DNA of 64,000 nucleotides from Prevotella sp. UBA1705. Lineage in GTDB: Bacteria > Bacteroidota > Bacteroidia > Bacteroidales > Bacteroidaceae. The position numbers were made by a program, and so were the translations under genes. The DNA lies in contig DCJH01000025.1 in the NCBI GenBank assembly GCA_002317385.1, forward strand, positions 1 to 64,000, written 5' to 3'. Below, one piece after another: positions 8,713 to 16,519 of this stretch (its first letter is position 1; every line of letters begins with the position of its first letter). The notes beneath the pieces were generated by a model. The model worked only from the letters and a program-made list of their open reading frames with translations, had not been told where the DNA came from and did no database searches.

Positions 8713-9250
8713 AAGACTACGAATCTCACAAATTCCACAAATTATTTATAGTTTTACTAATTTCATAAATTTCGTATTTTGCAAAAGTAGTACAATTATT
8801 ATATATTACACGAATCGATAAGCAAAAGTATTATGGAAATAGACGATTTGCGTTTTGGCAGGGAATCGTATAAAATAATTGGTGCTTGTATGGCAGTACA
8901 TCGCGAATTGGGACCAGGGATGAGGGAAATGGTCTATGGAGATGCTTTGGAGGAAGAGTTTAAATTGCAGGGAATACCATTCGAAAGAGAAATAAATTTT
9001 GCGGTTGTTTACAAGGGAATAGAATTGAGGCACACTTTTACGTGCGATTTTATGTGTTATGATAATATTCTTCTTGAGCTAAAAGCTGAACGGGAATTAA
9101 ATGACTTGAATCGTTCACAAGTTATCAATTATCTGAAGATATCGAGACGTCCATTGGCTCTATTGATAAATTTTGGTGAGACTTCATTGAAGTATGAACG
9201 CTACCTGCTATAGAATAATAAATTCGTTGAATAAGTGAAATTCGTAGTAT
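8713..9250. repeat. Inverted ATTCGTG-family repeats bracketing the GxxExxY gene
   Basis: The left side (8713-8782) holds two successive arms, CTACGAATCTCACAAATTCC and TTACTAATTTCATAAATTTC, both of the inverse orientation. The right side (9215-9250) holds AAATTCGTTGAATAAGTGAA followed by ATTCGTAG in the direct orientation. The small GxxExxY gene fills the space between them. The arrangement resembles a cassette with terminal inverted repeats, although the arms are degenerate and no target duplication is obvious. Confidence 0.65.
8833..9213 (+). CDS. GxxExxY protein
   Basis: The protein has 126 residues. It carries the family signature at residues 36-42 (GMREMVY in ELGPGMREMVYGDALEEEF), followed by PFEREINFAVVYKGIEL and a C-terminal INFGETSLKYER, all typical of the GxxExxY family (TIGR04256 style). 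Fold comparisons in the literature relate the family to PD-(D/E)XK nuclease-like proteins; here the pattern D-x11-E-x-K (CDFMCYDNILLELKAE near residues 75-90) fits such a core. The function is unknown. It is unrelated to its glycan neighbours and is bracketed by inverted repeats, so it is probably a passenger that inserted into the locus. Confidence 0.85.
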   Translation: MEIDDLRFGRESYKIIGACMAVHRELGPGMREMVYGDALEEEFKLQGIPFEREINFAVVYKGIELRHTFTCDFMCYDNILLELKAERELNDLNRSQVINYLKISRRPLALLINFGETSLKYERYLL

Positions 9251-9254
9251 ATAT

Positions 9255-9869
9255 ATGTTATTGAAATGGATTTTTGATAAGATCATGTCGTTGCTGGGTC
9301 TGATTCTGTTGAGCCCAGTGCTGTTGGGGGTCGCGGTGCTCATTCGCAGGAAGATGCCGGGAGGTCCAGTGATATTCCGACAGAAGCGGGTAGGGCAGCA
9401 TGGAAGGCTGTTCACCGTATATAAGTTCCGGTCTATGACTGTGGCGGGTGAGGGCCAAACGTCGATTGCGGCGGCCGAGGAGGCGCGCGTCACACCCCTC
9501 GGCGAGAAACTCCGACGGTATAAACTCGACGAACTGCCCGAGTTGTGGAATGTGTTGAAAGGCGACATGAGTTTTGTAGGTCCACGTCCAGATGTGCCGG
9601 GCTATGCCGACAAACTGCAGGGCGACGACCGGGAGATGCTCCGACTGAAGCCCGGTATCACTGGTCCGGCGAGCCTGAAATATCGCGATGAGGAATATAT
9701 CCTCGCGCAGGTAGACAATCCGCAGCAATATAATGATGAGGTTATCTATCCTGATAAGGTGAGATTGAACCTCTATTATTTGCGCCATTATTCCTTCACG
9801 AAAGACATCAAGATGATTGTCTGCACCGTGTTGGGTAAGAAAATGGAGTATGCTGGCGAGATGATTTGA
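9255..9869 (+). CDS. Phosphoglycosyl transferase (initiating sugar transferase, PglC-like)
   Basis: The 204-residue protein is of the short, monotopic type. It has one N-terminal hydrophobic re-entrant helix (LLGLILLSPVLLGVAVLIRR, residues 14-33), then GGPVIFRQKRVGQHGRLFTV and YKFRSM. The catalytic Asp-Glu pair is in the KLDELPELWNVLKGDMSFVG segment (about residues 91-110), and GPRPDVP and LKPGITGPASL follow. This enzyme starts synthesis by moving a sugar-1-phosphate from a UDP-sugar to undecaprenyl phosphate at the inner membrane. With the aminotransferase downstream and the acyltransferase upstream, a di-N-acetylated or mono-acetylated amino sugar is a plausible donor, but this is inference. 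Confidence 0.9.
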   Translation: MLLKWIFDKIMSLLGLILLSPVLLGVAVLIRRKMPGGPVIFRQKRVGQHGRLFTVYKFRSMTVAGEGQTSIAAAEEARVTPLGEKLRRYKLDELPELWNVLKGDMSFVGPRPDVPGYADKLQGDDREMLRLKPGITGPASLKYRDEEYILAQVDNPQQYNDEVIYPDKVRLNLYYLRHYSFTKDIKMIVCTVLGKKMEYAGEMI

Positions 9870-9879
9870 ACCGCGAGAC

Positions 9880-10010
9880 GATGAAAGGAGAGAGTAACGA
9901 TTGAAACGAATGGTGCTTGACCACAGATGATGATAGGGAAAGCACCACGATGGTAACGAGTTTAACGAAAGAATTAACGACCGCAGAAGAAAGCTACATA
10001 GCCAACTTTC
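9880..10010. repeat. Degenerate copy of the ACCACAGATGA / AACGA repeat
   Basis: This 130-base stretch between the sugar transferase and aminotransferase genes contains CCACAGATGATGATAGGGAA and then several AACGA/TTAACG units. The same order (ACCACAGATGA, AATGATAGG, TTCAACGAATG) is found at 7271-7315 inside the GT4 gene, so it looks like an eroded member of that family. No reading frame is present. Confidence 0.45.
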
Positions 10011-10053
10011 AAGTAGTGTTAGCTGCGGCGAAAAAGAATAATATTATAAAAAT

Positions 10054-11469
10054 ATGAAACCCGAAAAACGTATTATCCTATGCCTGGCTCACATGTCGGG
10101 CAATGAGGAGAGGTATATCAAAGAGGCGTTCGACACCAACTGGGTGGTGCCATTGGGGCCGAATGTGAATGGATTTGAAGAAGACTTGAAGAGATTTATA
10201 GCCTCTACTGGAGCATCAAACAGGAGTGGAGGGGAGCAGGCCGGAGCAGGCGAGGAGACACGGGCGGGAGGAAGCCCCGTGAGAGACTTCTCCGGCGAGC
10301 CTTATCCGCAGAGCATCCAGCCGCATGAGGATGCCCCTGAGAAGCTGTGGACCGTGGGCGACGAGCGGCTTAACAGCAAGCAGGTGGTGGCGCTGGCATC
10401 GGGTACGGCGGCCGTACACCTCTCGCTCATCGGGCTTGGCGTAGGGCCGGGCGACGAGGTGATATGCCAGAGCTTCACGTTCTGCGCGTCGTCGCACCCC
10501 GTGACCTATCTCGGGGCCAAGCCGGTGTTTGTCGATTCGGAGCGCGACACATGGAACATGGACCCCGAACTGCTGGAGCAGGCCATCCAGGACCGCATGC
10601 GGCAGACCGGGCGCAAGCCCAAAGCCATCATCGTGGTCTATCTCTACGGCATGCCGGCCAAGATCGATGAGATCAAGGCCGTGGCCGACCGCTACGACAT
10701 TCCCCTCGTGGAGGATGCCGCCGAGGGTCTTGGCTCGCGCTATCGCGGACAGGTATGCGGCACGTTTGGCCACTATGGCGTGCTGAGTTTCAACGGCAAC
10801 AAGATGATCACCACCTCGGGCGGCGGCGCGCTGGTGTGCCCCGACGAGGCGGCGCGCAACAACATCATGTTCTACGCCACGCAGGCCCGAGAGGGTTATC
10901 CCTATTATCAACACGAGAAGATAGGATACAACTATCGCATGAGCAACATCTGCGCGGGCATCGGCCGCGGCCAGATGACGGTGGTCGATGAGCACATTGC
11001 GCGTCACCGCCACATTGCCAAGCTCTATGCTGAGGCCTTTGCAGGCATCGACGGCATCGAGTTTCACGACAATCCCTCGCCTGAGATGGATTCCAATTTC
11101 TGGCTCAACACCATCACGCTCTCGCCCTCGCTGCGCGTGAAGGGACAGGAGAATGCCTACAAGTCTACGGTGAAGAGTGCCGTGGGCGGTGCCGCCGGCG
11201 TCATCCATTTCGTAGACAGCGCCCACACTGACTGTGAGCCTAACGCCAACGTGGAGGCCATGCGCGTGTGGCTCGACCAGGCCAACATCGAGAGCCGGCC
11301 GCTTTGGAAACCCATGCACAAGCAGCCATGCTACAAGGATTGCGCGGCCTACACCAACGGTGTGAGCGAAGAACTGTTCAAGGTGGGCATGTGTCTGCCG
11401 AGCGGTCCGCTCGTGAGCGACGATGATGTGGCCTACATCATCGAGGCCATCAAGGCCGGCATCGAGTAG
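10054..11469 (+). CDS. DegT/DnrJ/EryC1/StrS-family PLP aminotransferase
   Basis: The 471-residue protein carries all landmarks of sugar aminotransferases: SGTAAVHL at residues 116-123, EDAAEGLGS with Asp221 that contacts the pyridine nitrogen, and FNGNKMITTSGGG with the PLP-binding lysine at 250. Such enzymes make 4-amino-4,6-dideoxy sugars (or 3-amino sugars) from UDP- or dTDP-4-keto sugars. The ending SRPLWKPMHKQPCYKD is typical of the PglE/LegC-like branch. It is about 80 residues longer than usual because of two inserts: residues 51-105 (rich in G, A, E, S) and about 365-400. A terminator follows 28 bases after the stop, so this is the last gene of the glycan locus. Confidence 0.9.
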   Translation: MKPEKRIILCLAHMSGNEERYIKEAFDTNWVVPLGPNVNGFEEDLKRFIASTGASNRSGGEQAGAGEETRAGGSPVRDFSGEPYPQSIQPHEDAPEKLWTVGDERLNSKQVVALASGTAAVHLSLIGLGVGPGDEVICQSFTFCASSHPVTYLGAKPVFVDSERDTWNMDPELLEQAIQDRMRQTGRKPKAIIVVYLYGMPAKIDEIKAVADRYDIPLVEDAAEGLGSRYRGQVCGTFGHYGVLSFNGNKMITTSGGGALVCPDEAARNNIMFYATQAREGYPYYQHEKIGYNYRMSNICAGIGRGQMTVVDEHIARHRHIAKLYAEAFAGIDGIEFHDNPSPEMDSNFWLNTITLSPSLRVKGQENAYKSTVKSAVGGAAGVIHFVDSAHTDCEPNANVEAMRVWLDQANIESRPLWKPMHKQPCYKDCAAYTNGVSEELFKVGMCLPSGPLVSDDDVAYIIEAIKAGIE

Positions 11470-11496
11470 TCGCCCCCCCCGCTTTGCTGACAACAG

Positions 11497-11537
11497 AAAA
11501 TCCCTCATCGAGAGTCATCTCGGTGAGGGATTTTTCG
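11497..11537 (+). terminator. Rho-independent terminator after the aminotransferase gene
   Basis: A 15-base stem (AATCCCTCATCGAGA pairing with TCTCGGTGAGGGATT, one G-U pair) has the loop GTCA and is followed by TTTTTCGTTT. It closes the glycan locus on the plus strand. Confidence 0.9.
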
Positions 11538-11615
11538 TTTCTGGTGCGGCTCCTTGGTTCGCCGCATGCTTTGTGCCCCGAAGATTCATCGGGCAGACCC
11601 TGCCCAGCCGGCCCA

Positions 11616-12050
11616 CTACATAGGCATCAGGTTGCCATGCACCAGATTTCCGCCCAGTGCCCCGGCCAAGGCCACCAGCAGGGCGGCGAGGGCATAGGTG
11701 GCGACGGAGATTTTCTGCAGCAGGGCATTCTCCGTGGGCTGGCGCAGCTGGTAGAGCCGGATGGCCAGCGTAACGATGGCCAGGATGGTGGCTGCCATGC
11801 CCACATGCTCGTGGGTCTCGCGCAGTTCGCCGGCAGCGCCCTCCAGATGAGGCGTGAAAAGGGCCCCCGAGAGCCAGGTGACGATGATGGCCAAAGTTCC
11901 CAACAATAGCAGATAGAAGCTGAATTGGGCGAAATGGGTCTCTTTCTTGTAGACCAAGGCCGCTATTTCGGTCAGGAATCCCACTAATAGCAGGGCTATG
12001 GGGAAGTGCACCAGCATGGGGTGGAGGTGTGAGATGTCGAATGCAATCAT
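11616..12050 (-). CDS. DUF2231-type four-helix membrane protein
   Basis: The protein has about 144 residues from the ATG at 12050 (an in-frame ATG at 12080 would add ten). The sequence HPMLVHFPIALLLVGFLTEI near the start is the DUF2231 signature; the two histidines in H-P-M-L-V-H could bind a metal or haem. Three more hydrophobic segments follow. The family is predicted to sit in the cytoplasmic membrane and is poorly characterised. I preferred the start at 12050 because the family normally begins just before the HP..VHFP motif and because AAAGGAAA precedes it. It lies downstream of the kamA-type gene on the same strand, but 180 bases apart, so co-transcription is uncertain. Confidence 0.75.
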   Translation of the reverse strand: MIAFDISHLHPMLVHFPIALLLVGFLTEIAALVYKKETHFAQFSFYLLLLGTLAIIVTWLSGALFTPHLEGAAGELRETHEHVGMAATILAIVTLAIRLYQLRQPTENALLQKISVATYALAALLVALAGALGGNLVHGNLMPM

Positions 12051-12233
12051 GAGGATTTCCTTTATAAATGAGTTGACCAAATATAGTCAAGTTTCCTTAT
12101 ACGCCACGCGTAACTCGCTGATTTTTAATTTTATTTAAGTCTTGTCAGGTTCTCCGGAGCCTGCGGCTGGCAGGCGGGGTGGGGGAGTTCTGGCTCTCGG
12201 ACGATAGAGATGCGCTCACTCCCGCCTGCCCGT

Positions 12234-14363
12234 TCAGCTCGCATGCGGGATATAGGGCGGCTCCTCCGTCGGGATATTCGAGTATTCGGTGGTATAGTCT
12301 GCCGACGCCCGCGGGTATTCGTAGAGGGCAAACCGAGGCTCCGTCTGGCCCGTGTTGTAGTTCCAGATGGAGTCGTAGTCGGCTATATGCTCGCCCATGT
12401 CTTCCAGTTGTCTGATATATTCGGCTATCGACTTGTTTTCGAGAATATGGATTACCGGCATATCTTTGATGACAGGACTGTGTCGGCGGGTGTCGTCGTG
12501 ACTGAAGGCCAGCACCCTACGGCCGTTGGGCATGATGCCCACGAGCTGGAATGTCATGCTCTTGCCGATGCCCGGAAGGTTCATGATGTTGCGGTCGGTG
12601 GCCAGGAAGGGAAGGCCGGTCTTCTTTTCCAGCATCCGGATGATTCTCTCCTGCGAGCGCCCGTTATGGAAGAAATCGGTGGTCAGATAGTCTTCCTGCG
12701 TGCTCATCTGCCCGATGATCTTCTCTTCCTGCTGTTCTTGCAGCGACCTGCTATTTGGCGCAAACACCGCGTGGTTCTCCTCGAATCCCTTGACCGAGAA
12801 AGTGTAGTAGCACAGCACCCCCATCCGGTTGAGCTCCTGCCTCAGTCTGGCTGTATGTCCGCGCCGCGAGGCGGCCACATTGAATACCAACTGATTGGTA
12901 ACGGTCCATCCCGCCCGGTGCAGTTTCCTGATGCCCTGCTGCACCTCGGGGGTGATTTCCAGGGGTGTCTGGAAGTGGGTCTGGATGAAGAACTGCGATA
13001 TGCCGATGGCCTCGGCCTTCTGTTTGAACTCGGCGAGTATCTCCACCAGTTCGTCGTTGATGCGCATGGGCAGATACACCGGCAGTCGGGTGCCGAGCCG
13101 CACGCGCTCAATCTCGGCATATTTGTAGCCCGCGGGGCGATGGCGGTTGTCGTCGCGCTTGTGCTTGGCCATGGTATAAACCGCGTCGAGAATCTTCCTC
13201 AGACTGCTGTTGCGGCTCATCAACGCGTCGCCTCCGGTGATGAGGATATCGCGCAGCTGCTTGTCTTCCCTGAAATATCTCATGAGACGCCGCAGCTTGC
13301 TGTCCCAGGTCTCCTTGGGTTTCAGCGCTTCGAGGTCGAAGTTGAACCGTCCGCTCTGAAAATCGTATAGTCGCTGGCACGACGCGCACAGTCCGCCGCA
13401 GGCGCGGCCCACGGTGTCGGGGATGAGGATGGCCACCTCGGGGTAGCGTCGATGGATGTTGTGGCCTTCGGGCAGCAGCCATCCTGCCGCATTGGGCTTG
13501 CCCGGCTCCACCTCGTCTTCCTTCTCCCAGGCTTTGATGTTGCCGAATGTATCAACCAGATTCTGCGAGTAGAACACATACGAGCGCAGGGCGGCATCGT
13601 CGTATTCCGTGCCCGATACATCCATCAGCGAGAGGTAATAGGGGGTCACGAATACGGGCATTCCCTTCTGGTGGGCGGCGTGGTAAATGTCTTTCAGGTC
13701 ATTGCTCAGCGTGCCGCCCATCAGGTGGTTGAGTTCGCGCCAGCTTCTCGCTGCCAGAGCCAGGTGGAACCGATAGTCGCCCCACCACTGCTCCACCATG
13801 CTGCGCTTCTGGCTCTCGCTGGCGCCCGGTGGGAACGCATATCGGCTCTTGTCGTAGTGGTGGGTTTCGATGCGCTCTATGAGGCAGCCGATGATGCGCT
13901 GCTTGTTGCGCTCTCTTATCTCCACCATCCTGGGTGTGGTGCCGGTGTCCCATCTTTTCATCCACCTGAGCACCTGCTCCTTGTCGGGAACGGCAGACGG
14001 GCTGCCTTTGAGGTGTTCAAACTGCCGATATACATCTAAGAGGAAATCTGCATGGGGCTGTGCCACATTCTTGTTTCCCGTGAGAAAATTCCACAGGTAG
14101 CCCATGGTCTCCAGCCTGATTTCCTTGCCGGTAGACGCCTCTTGGATGGTCGTGCCATCATGCTGGATGAGTCTCTTGATGTTTTCTGCTGCTGGCGTCA
14201 ACGGAGTTTCTCCGTTGAGATGCAGGCTTTCCATGAGTCGCTGCTTGAAGTCGTTGGCGTCGCGACTGCCGCTGGCTGCCTGCTGAATGAGTGGTAAATT
14301 GGTTTCGAACATGAGTCTTACATCCTGCGATGTGATATTCATTTTCTTTTGTTTCATACGCAT
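12234..14363 (-). CDS. KamA-family radical SAM protein (lysine 2,3-aminomutase-like)
   Basis: The 709-residue protein has the radical SAM CX3CX2C motif at Cys322, Cys326 and Cys329 (CGGLCASC), followed by ILITGGDALMSRNSSLRKIL, the strand and GGE/GGD-type SAM-binding motif of lysine aminomutases, and RLGTRLPVYLPMRINDEL. Canonical KamA enzymes have 410-470 residues; this one has an N-terminal extension of about 250 residues with no recognised domain. Family members either isomerise lysine to beta-lysine or modify EF-P, and long Bacteroidales members are uncharacterised. Which lysine/PLP-binding residues of KamA persist needs an alignment. An in-frame ATG eight codons in (14342) is an alternative start. 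A promoter with excellent spacing lies about 270 bases upstream, giving a long leader. Confidence 0.8.
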   Translation of the reverse strand: MRMKQKKMNITSQDVRLMFETNLPLIQQAASGSRDANDFKQRLMESLHLNGETPLTPAAENIKRLIQHDGTTIQEASTGKEIRLETMGYLWNFLTGNKNVAQPHADFLLDVYRQFEHLKGSPSAVPDKEQVLRWMKRWDTGTTPRMVEIRERNKQRIIGCLIERIETHHYDKSRYAFPPGASESQKRSMVEQWWGDYRFHLALAARSWRELNHLMGGTLSNDLKDIYHAAHQKGMPVFVTPYYLSLMDVSGTEYDDAALRSYVFYSQNLVDTFGNIKAWEKEDEVEPGKPNAAGWLLPEGHNIHRRYPEVAILIPDTVGRACGGLCASCQRLYDFQSGRFNFDLEALKPKETWDSKLRRLMRYFREDKQLRDILITGGDALMSRNSSLRKILDAVYTMAKHKRDDNRHRPAGYKYAEIERVRLGTRLPVYLPMRINDELVEILAEFKQKAEAIGISQFFIQTHFQTPLEITPEVQQGIRKLHRAGWTVTNQLVFNVAASRRGHTARLRQELNRMGVLCYYTFSVKGFEENHAVFAPNSRSLQEQQEEKIIGQMSTQEDYLTTDFFHNGRSQERIIRMLEKKTGLPFLATDRNIMNLPGIGKSMTFQLVGIMPNGRRVLAFSHDDTRRHSPVIKDMPVIHILENKSIAEYIRQLEDMGEHIADYDSIWNYNTGQTEPRFALYEYPRASADYTTEYSNIPTEEPPYIPHAS

Positions 14364-14631
14364 TTGCTGGGTTTTAATGGTTAATTGATGTTGATTAATC
14401 GTTGTGTCCCCACACGTTTTCTCCTGAAATCTTCTTCGTGCTTCCCCGTGGTCACATTGAGCTCTGGTTGCTCCTCTTGGGCCCTGTTGTTCGAATGTAA
14501 GAGTTGCGGTATAAGTCTTCTGCGATGGGTGGTAAGCCTTGCCAATAGAATCTAAATGACCGATGAATCATAATGATACGGAAACGCGGATTTTGGGCAC
14601 ATTTTGCTTGAGTCAAGGTCTACTCGACTTT

Positions 14632-14662
14632 CAAATTTACGAAATAATATTCAGAAAACAAA
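14632..14662 (-). promoter_or_regulatory. Predicted Bacteroidales promoter for the kamA-type gene
   Basis: On the minus strand, TTTG (14662-14659) is followed after 19 bases by TAAATTTG (14639-14632). This matches the TTTG/TAnnTTTG consensus of the Bacteroidetes housekeeping sigma factor exactly. It predicts a 5' leader of roughly 260 bases before the kamA-type start. Confidence 0.65.
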
Positions 14663-15265
14663 AGATGTTTTGTTTTTTTAAATACTTATCTATTATCTTT
14701 TCGCTCTTGCCCTGCAGCGACTATGAGGTGAATTCCCCTCATTCGCCGTTGCTCCGAGGCCTTATTCTTGGCCGATATCAGTAGGTTTGAGAAAAGGTAG
14801 TAATCGCCGTGCGATAACTACCTAAACGCACGGCGATTAGTACCGAATCGCGAGGGGATTAGGGCCTGATGGCAAAGACAATAGCTGCCTCTCCCCCTGC
14901 CCCTCCCCCGGAGGGAGGGGAGTGAAATGACCGAAGCACCCTCTGACCGAGGGGAAATGGGTGGGAAGAGTAGGGACATGCCCCGTGCATGTCCGCACCG
15001 CCGGAGGGCACAGAAGGGACGGGATGTTAGAGGATTAAACAGGAAAGAGGGGGATGGGAGATGGGAGGTGGAGCGGGGTGCGGACATGCACGGGGCATGT
15101 CCCTACTGGAAAATACCCATAAAGAGGGAGATATTATATATATAGACAGACAGGGAAATAGCTGCGATAGTGGTGGTATGGTGGAAGGTCTGATACCTTA
15201 TTATAATGCGGATATTGGGCGGATGCTTCACCGCAGGGTGGGAGAGGGATGTGTCTCGGGCCGGA
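14663..15265. repeat. Gene-free stretch packed with repeat families
   Basis: No convincing gene lies here. From left to right it has a GGTAGTAATCG-type element (14796-14870, with the inner arms CGCCGTGCG and CGCACGGCG), a C/G-rich element CTCCCCCTGCCCCTCCCCC / GGAGGGAGGGGAG (14890-14925), and a pair of 28-base perfect inverted arms (14971-14998 and 15078-15105), each holding the palindrome GGACATGC-N5-GCATGTCC. The same three families recur at 28110-28425 and 38875-39095. Confidence 0.7.
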
Positions 15266-15308
15266 AACAAGAAATCCTCACAGCCGCGGATGGCGGGCTG
15301 TGAGGATT
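15266..15308 (-). terminator. Terminator of the ferredoxin gene
   Basis: A perfect 13-base stem (AATCCTCACAGCC with GGCTGTGAGGATT) is followed, on the minus strand, by TTCTTGTTT. It lies 58 bases after the ferredoxin stop codon. Confidence 0.85.
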
Positions 15309-15365
15309 GATGCGTTAAATTCCGCAGTCGTGAGCTACGACCCAAGGGGCCGGGCCGACGGAATA

Positions 15366-15536
15366 TTACTCGGGAAGACTGATTGCCTCCTGCGGGCAAA
15401 CTGCTGCGCAGCTACCGCACTCGGTGCACTCATCGGGGTTGATGTGGTAGATATCACCCTCAGAAATTGCAGATACCGGACACTCGTCGATACATGTGCC
15501 ACAAGCAACACAGTCGTCACTAATTACGTAAGCCAT
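15366..15536 (-). CDS. 2[4Fe-4S] ferredoxin
   Basis: A 56-residue protein with two complete cluster motifs: CVACGTCIDECP (residues 9-20) and CECGSC-type CTECGSCAAVCP (37-48), i.e. two CX2CX2CX3CP motifs. This is the clostridial-type ferredoxin, a soluble low-potential electron carrier of about 6 kDa. The start at 15536 (MAYVISDDC) is the only one that keeps the first motif. A consensus promoter lies upstream and a strong terminator downstream, so it is a single-gene unit. It lies about 1.9 kb from the start of a complex I operon that lacks the NADH-binding subunits, which makes it a candidate electron donor for that complex; pyruvate:ferredoxin oxidoreductase would be the usual partner. Confidence 0.95.
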   Translation of the reverse strand: MAYVISDDCVACGTCIDECPVSAISEGDIYHINPDECTECGSCAAVCPQEAISLPE

Positions 15537-15618
15537 AATGATTTGTTGTTTTTATTGTTAATAAAGTTTTGTATACGCTGTATAGAAGCGCGGCCAGCGG
15601 TCCCACTTTTCTACGTTG

Positions 15619-15652
15619 CAAAGATAAATACTTTATTTGAAATACCTACAAA
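15619..15652 (-). promoter_or_regulatory. Predicted promoter of the ferredoxin gene
   Basis: On the minus strand, TTTG (15652-15649) is separated by 22 bases from TATCTTTG (15626-15619). This fits the Bacteroidetes consensus. The leader would be about 75 bases long. Confidence 0.7.
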
Positions 15653-15775
15653 TAGGGACTATTTTTTTAATCATTTAAACTTAATCTAATCATTTATGAG
15701 GAGAGATTGGCACGCCGCGCGCGGATAACCTGCCCCGCGAAGCAATAATCGGGGCGGGTGAAACGTTATATCGAC

Positions 15776-16519
15776 ATGAAAAGATTTCTGCCTATCCTCC
15801 TCATCTGGCTCATGCTCCCGCTCGTCGGCGTGGCGCAGGAGCGCACGGTTCAGAACCGACCCTACACCGACCTCCGGCCGTTTCATTTCGGCATCCTCGT
15901 GGGTACCAACCTGCAGGACCTGGAGTTCAACAACGTTGGGCCACAGGTGATTACCGACGATCAGGGCGTGGCGCGGGAATATACCATTACTGCCGACCAG
16001 GACCGCTGGGACAATGGCTTCCAGGTGGGCGTGCTGGCCGAGTTGCGCATCAACAACAATTTCCAGTTCCGCCTGGCCCCGGCGCTCTATTTCGGCAACC
16101 GCCACGTGTCGTTCCACAACATGAATCCGCAGGCCACCGACTCGCTCATCTCGCGCACGCAGAACCTTAAGTCGGTGTATATCGGGTGTGCGGCCGACCT
16201 GATCTTCGGTGCGCAGCGGTTCAACAACCATAGGCCGTATATGATGGTGGGTGTCAATCCGATGATCAACCTCACCGGCTCGGAGAGCGACTACCTCAAG
16301 CTCAAGCGCTACGACGTATTCCTCGAGGCTGGCCTCGGGTGCGATTTCTACTTGCCCTTCTTCAAGTTGCGCCCCGAACTGAAGTTTATGTATGGTCTCA
16401 CCAATGCGCTCGACGCCACGCACGCAGACCACGTGAAGGACAAGTCGATGCTGCCCTACACCATGTCGGTGAACAGGGCGCGGTCTAAGATGGTGGTGCT
16501 GACGTTCCATTTCGAGTAG
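15776..16519 (+). CDS. porT: PorT-like outer-membrane beta-barrel protein
   Basis: The ATG at 15776 gives 247 residues with a clean signal peptide (MKRFLPILLIWLMLPLVGVA, cleaved before QER). A GTG six codons upstream is less likely because it would lengthen the signal peptide. The segment NRPYTDLRPFHFGILVGTNL after cleavage is characteristic of PorT, a barrel protein needed for type IX secretion. The rest shows the alternating pattern of membrane strands and ends in an aromatic residue (MVVLTFHFE). Secreted proteins in this window with T9SS-like tails would depend on that system. The assignment rests on the N-terminal motif; other PorT-fold proteins exist, so the symbol is tentative. It is divergent from the ferredoxin gene. 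Confidence 0.7.
   Translation: MKRFLPILLIWLMLPLVGVAQERTVQNRPYTDLRPFHFGILVGTNLQDLEFNNVGPQVITDDQGVAREYTITADQDRWDNGFQVGVLAELRINNNFQFRLAPALYFGNRHVSFHNMNPQATDSLISRTQNLKSVYIGCAADLIFGAQRFNNHRPYMMVGVNPMINLTGSESDYLKLKRYDVFLEAGLGCDFYLPFFKLRPELKFMYGLTNALDATHADHVKDKSMLPYTMSVNRARSKMVVLTFHFE

Noticed and set aside
10216..11508. 430-codon minus-strand frame opposite the aminotransferase gene
   Set aside because: Antisense to a gene with full catalytic motifs; no family resemblance.
14364..14631. Lysine riboswitch in the leader of the kamA-type gene
   Set aside because: The long leader invited this, but I could not find the conserved core motifs of the L box in it.
14563..14784. Short plus-strand frame of 73 codons
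   Set aside because: It overlaps the kamA-type promoter and a repeat, and has no resemblance to a protein family.
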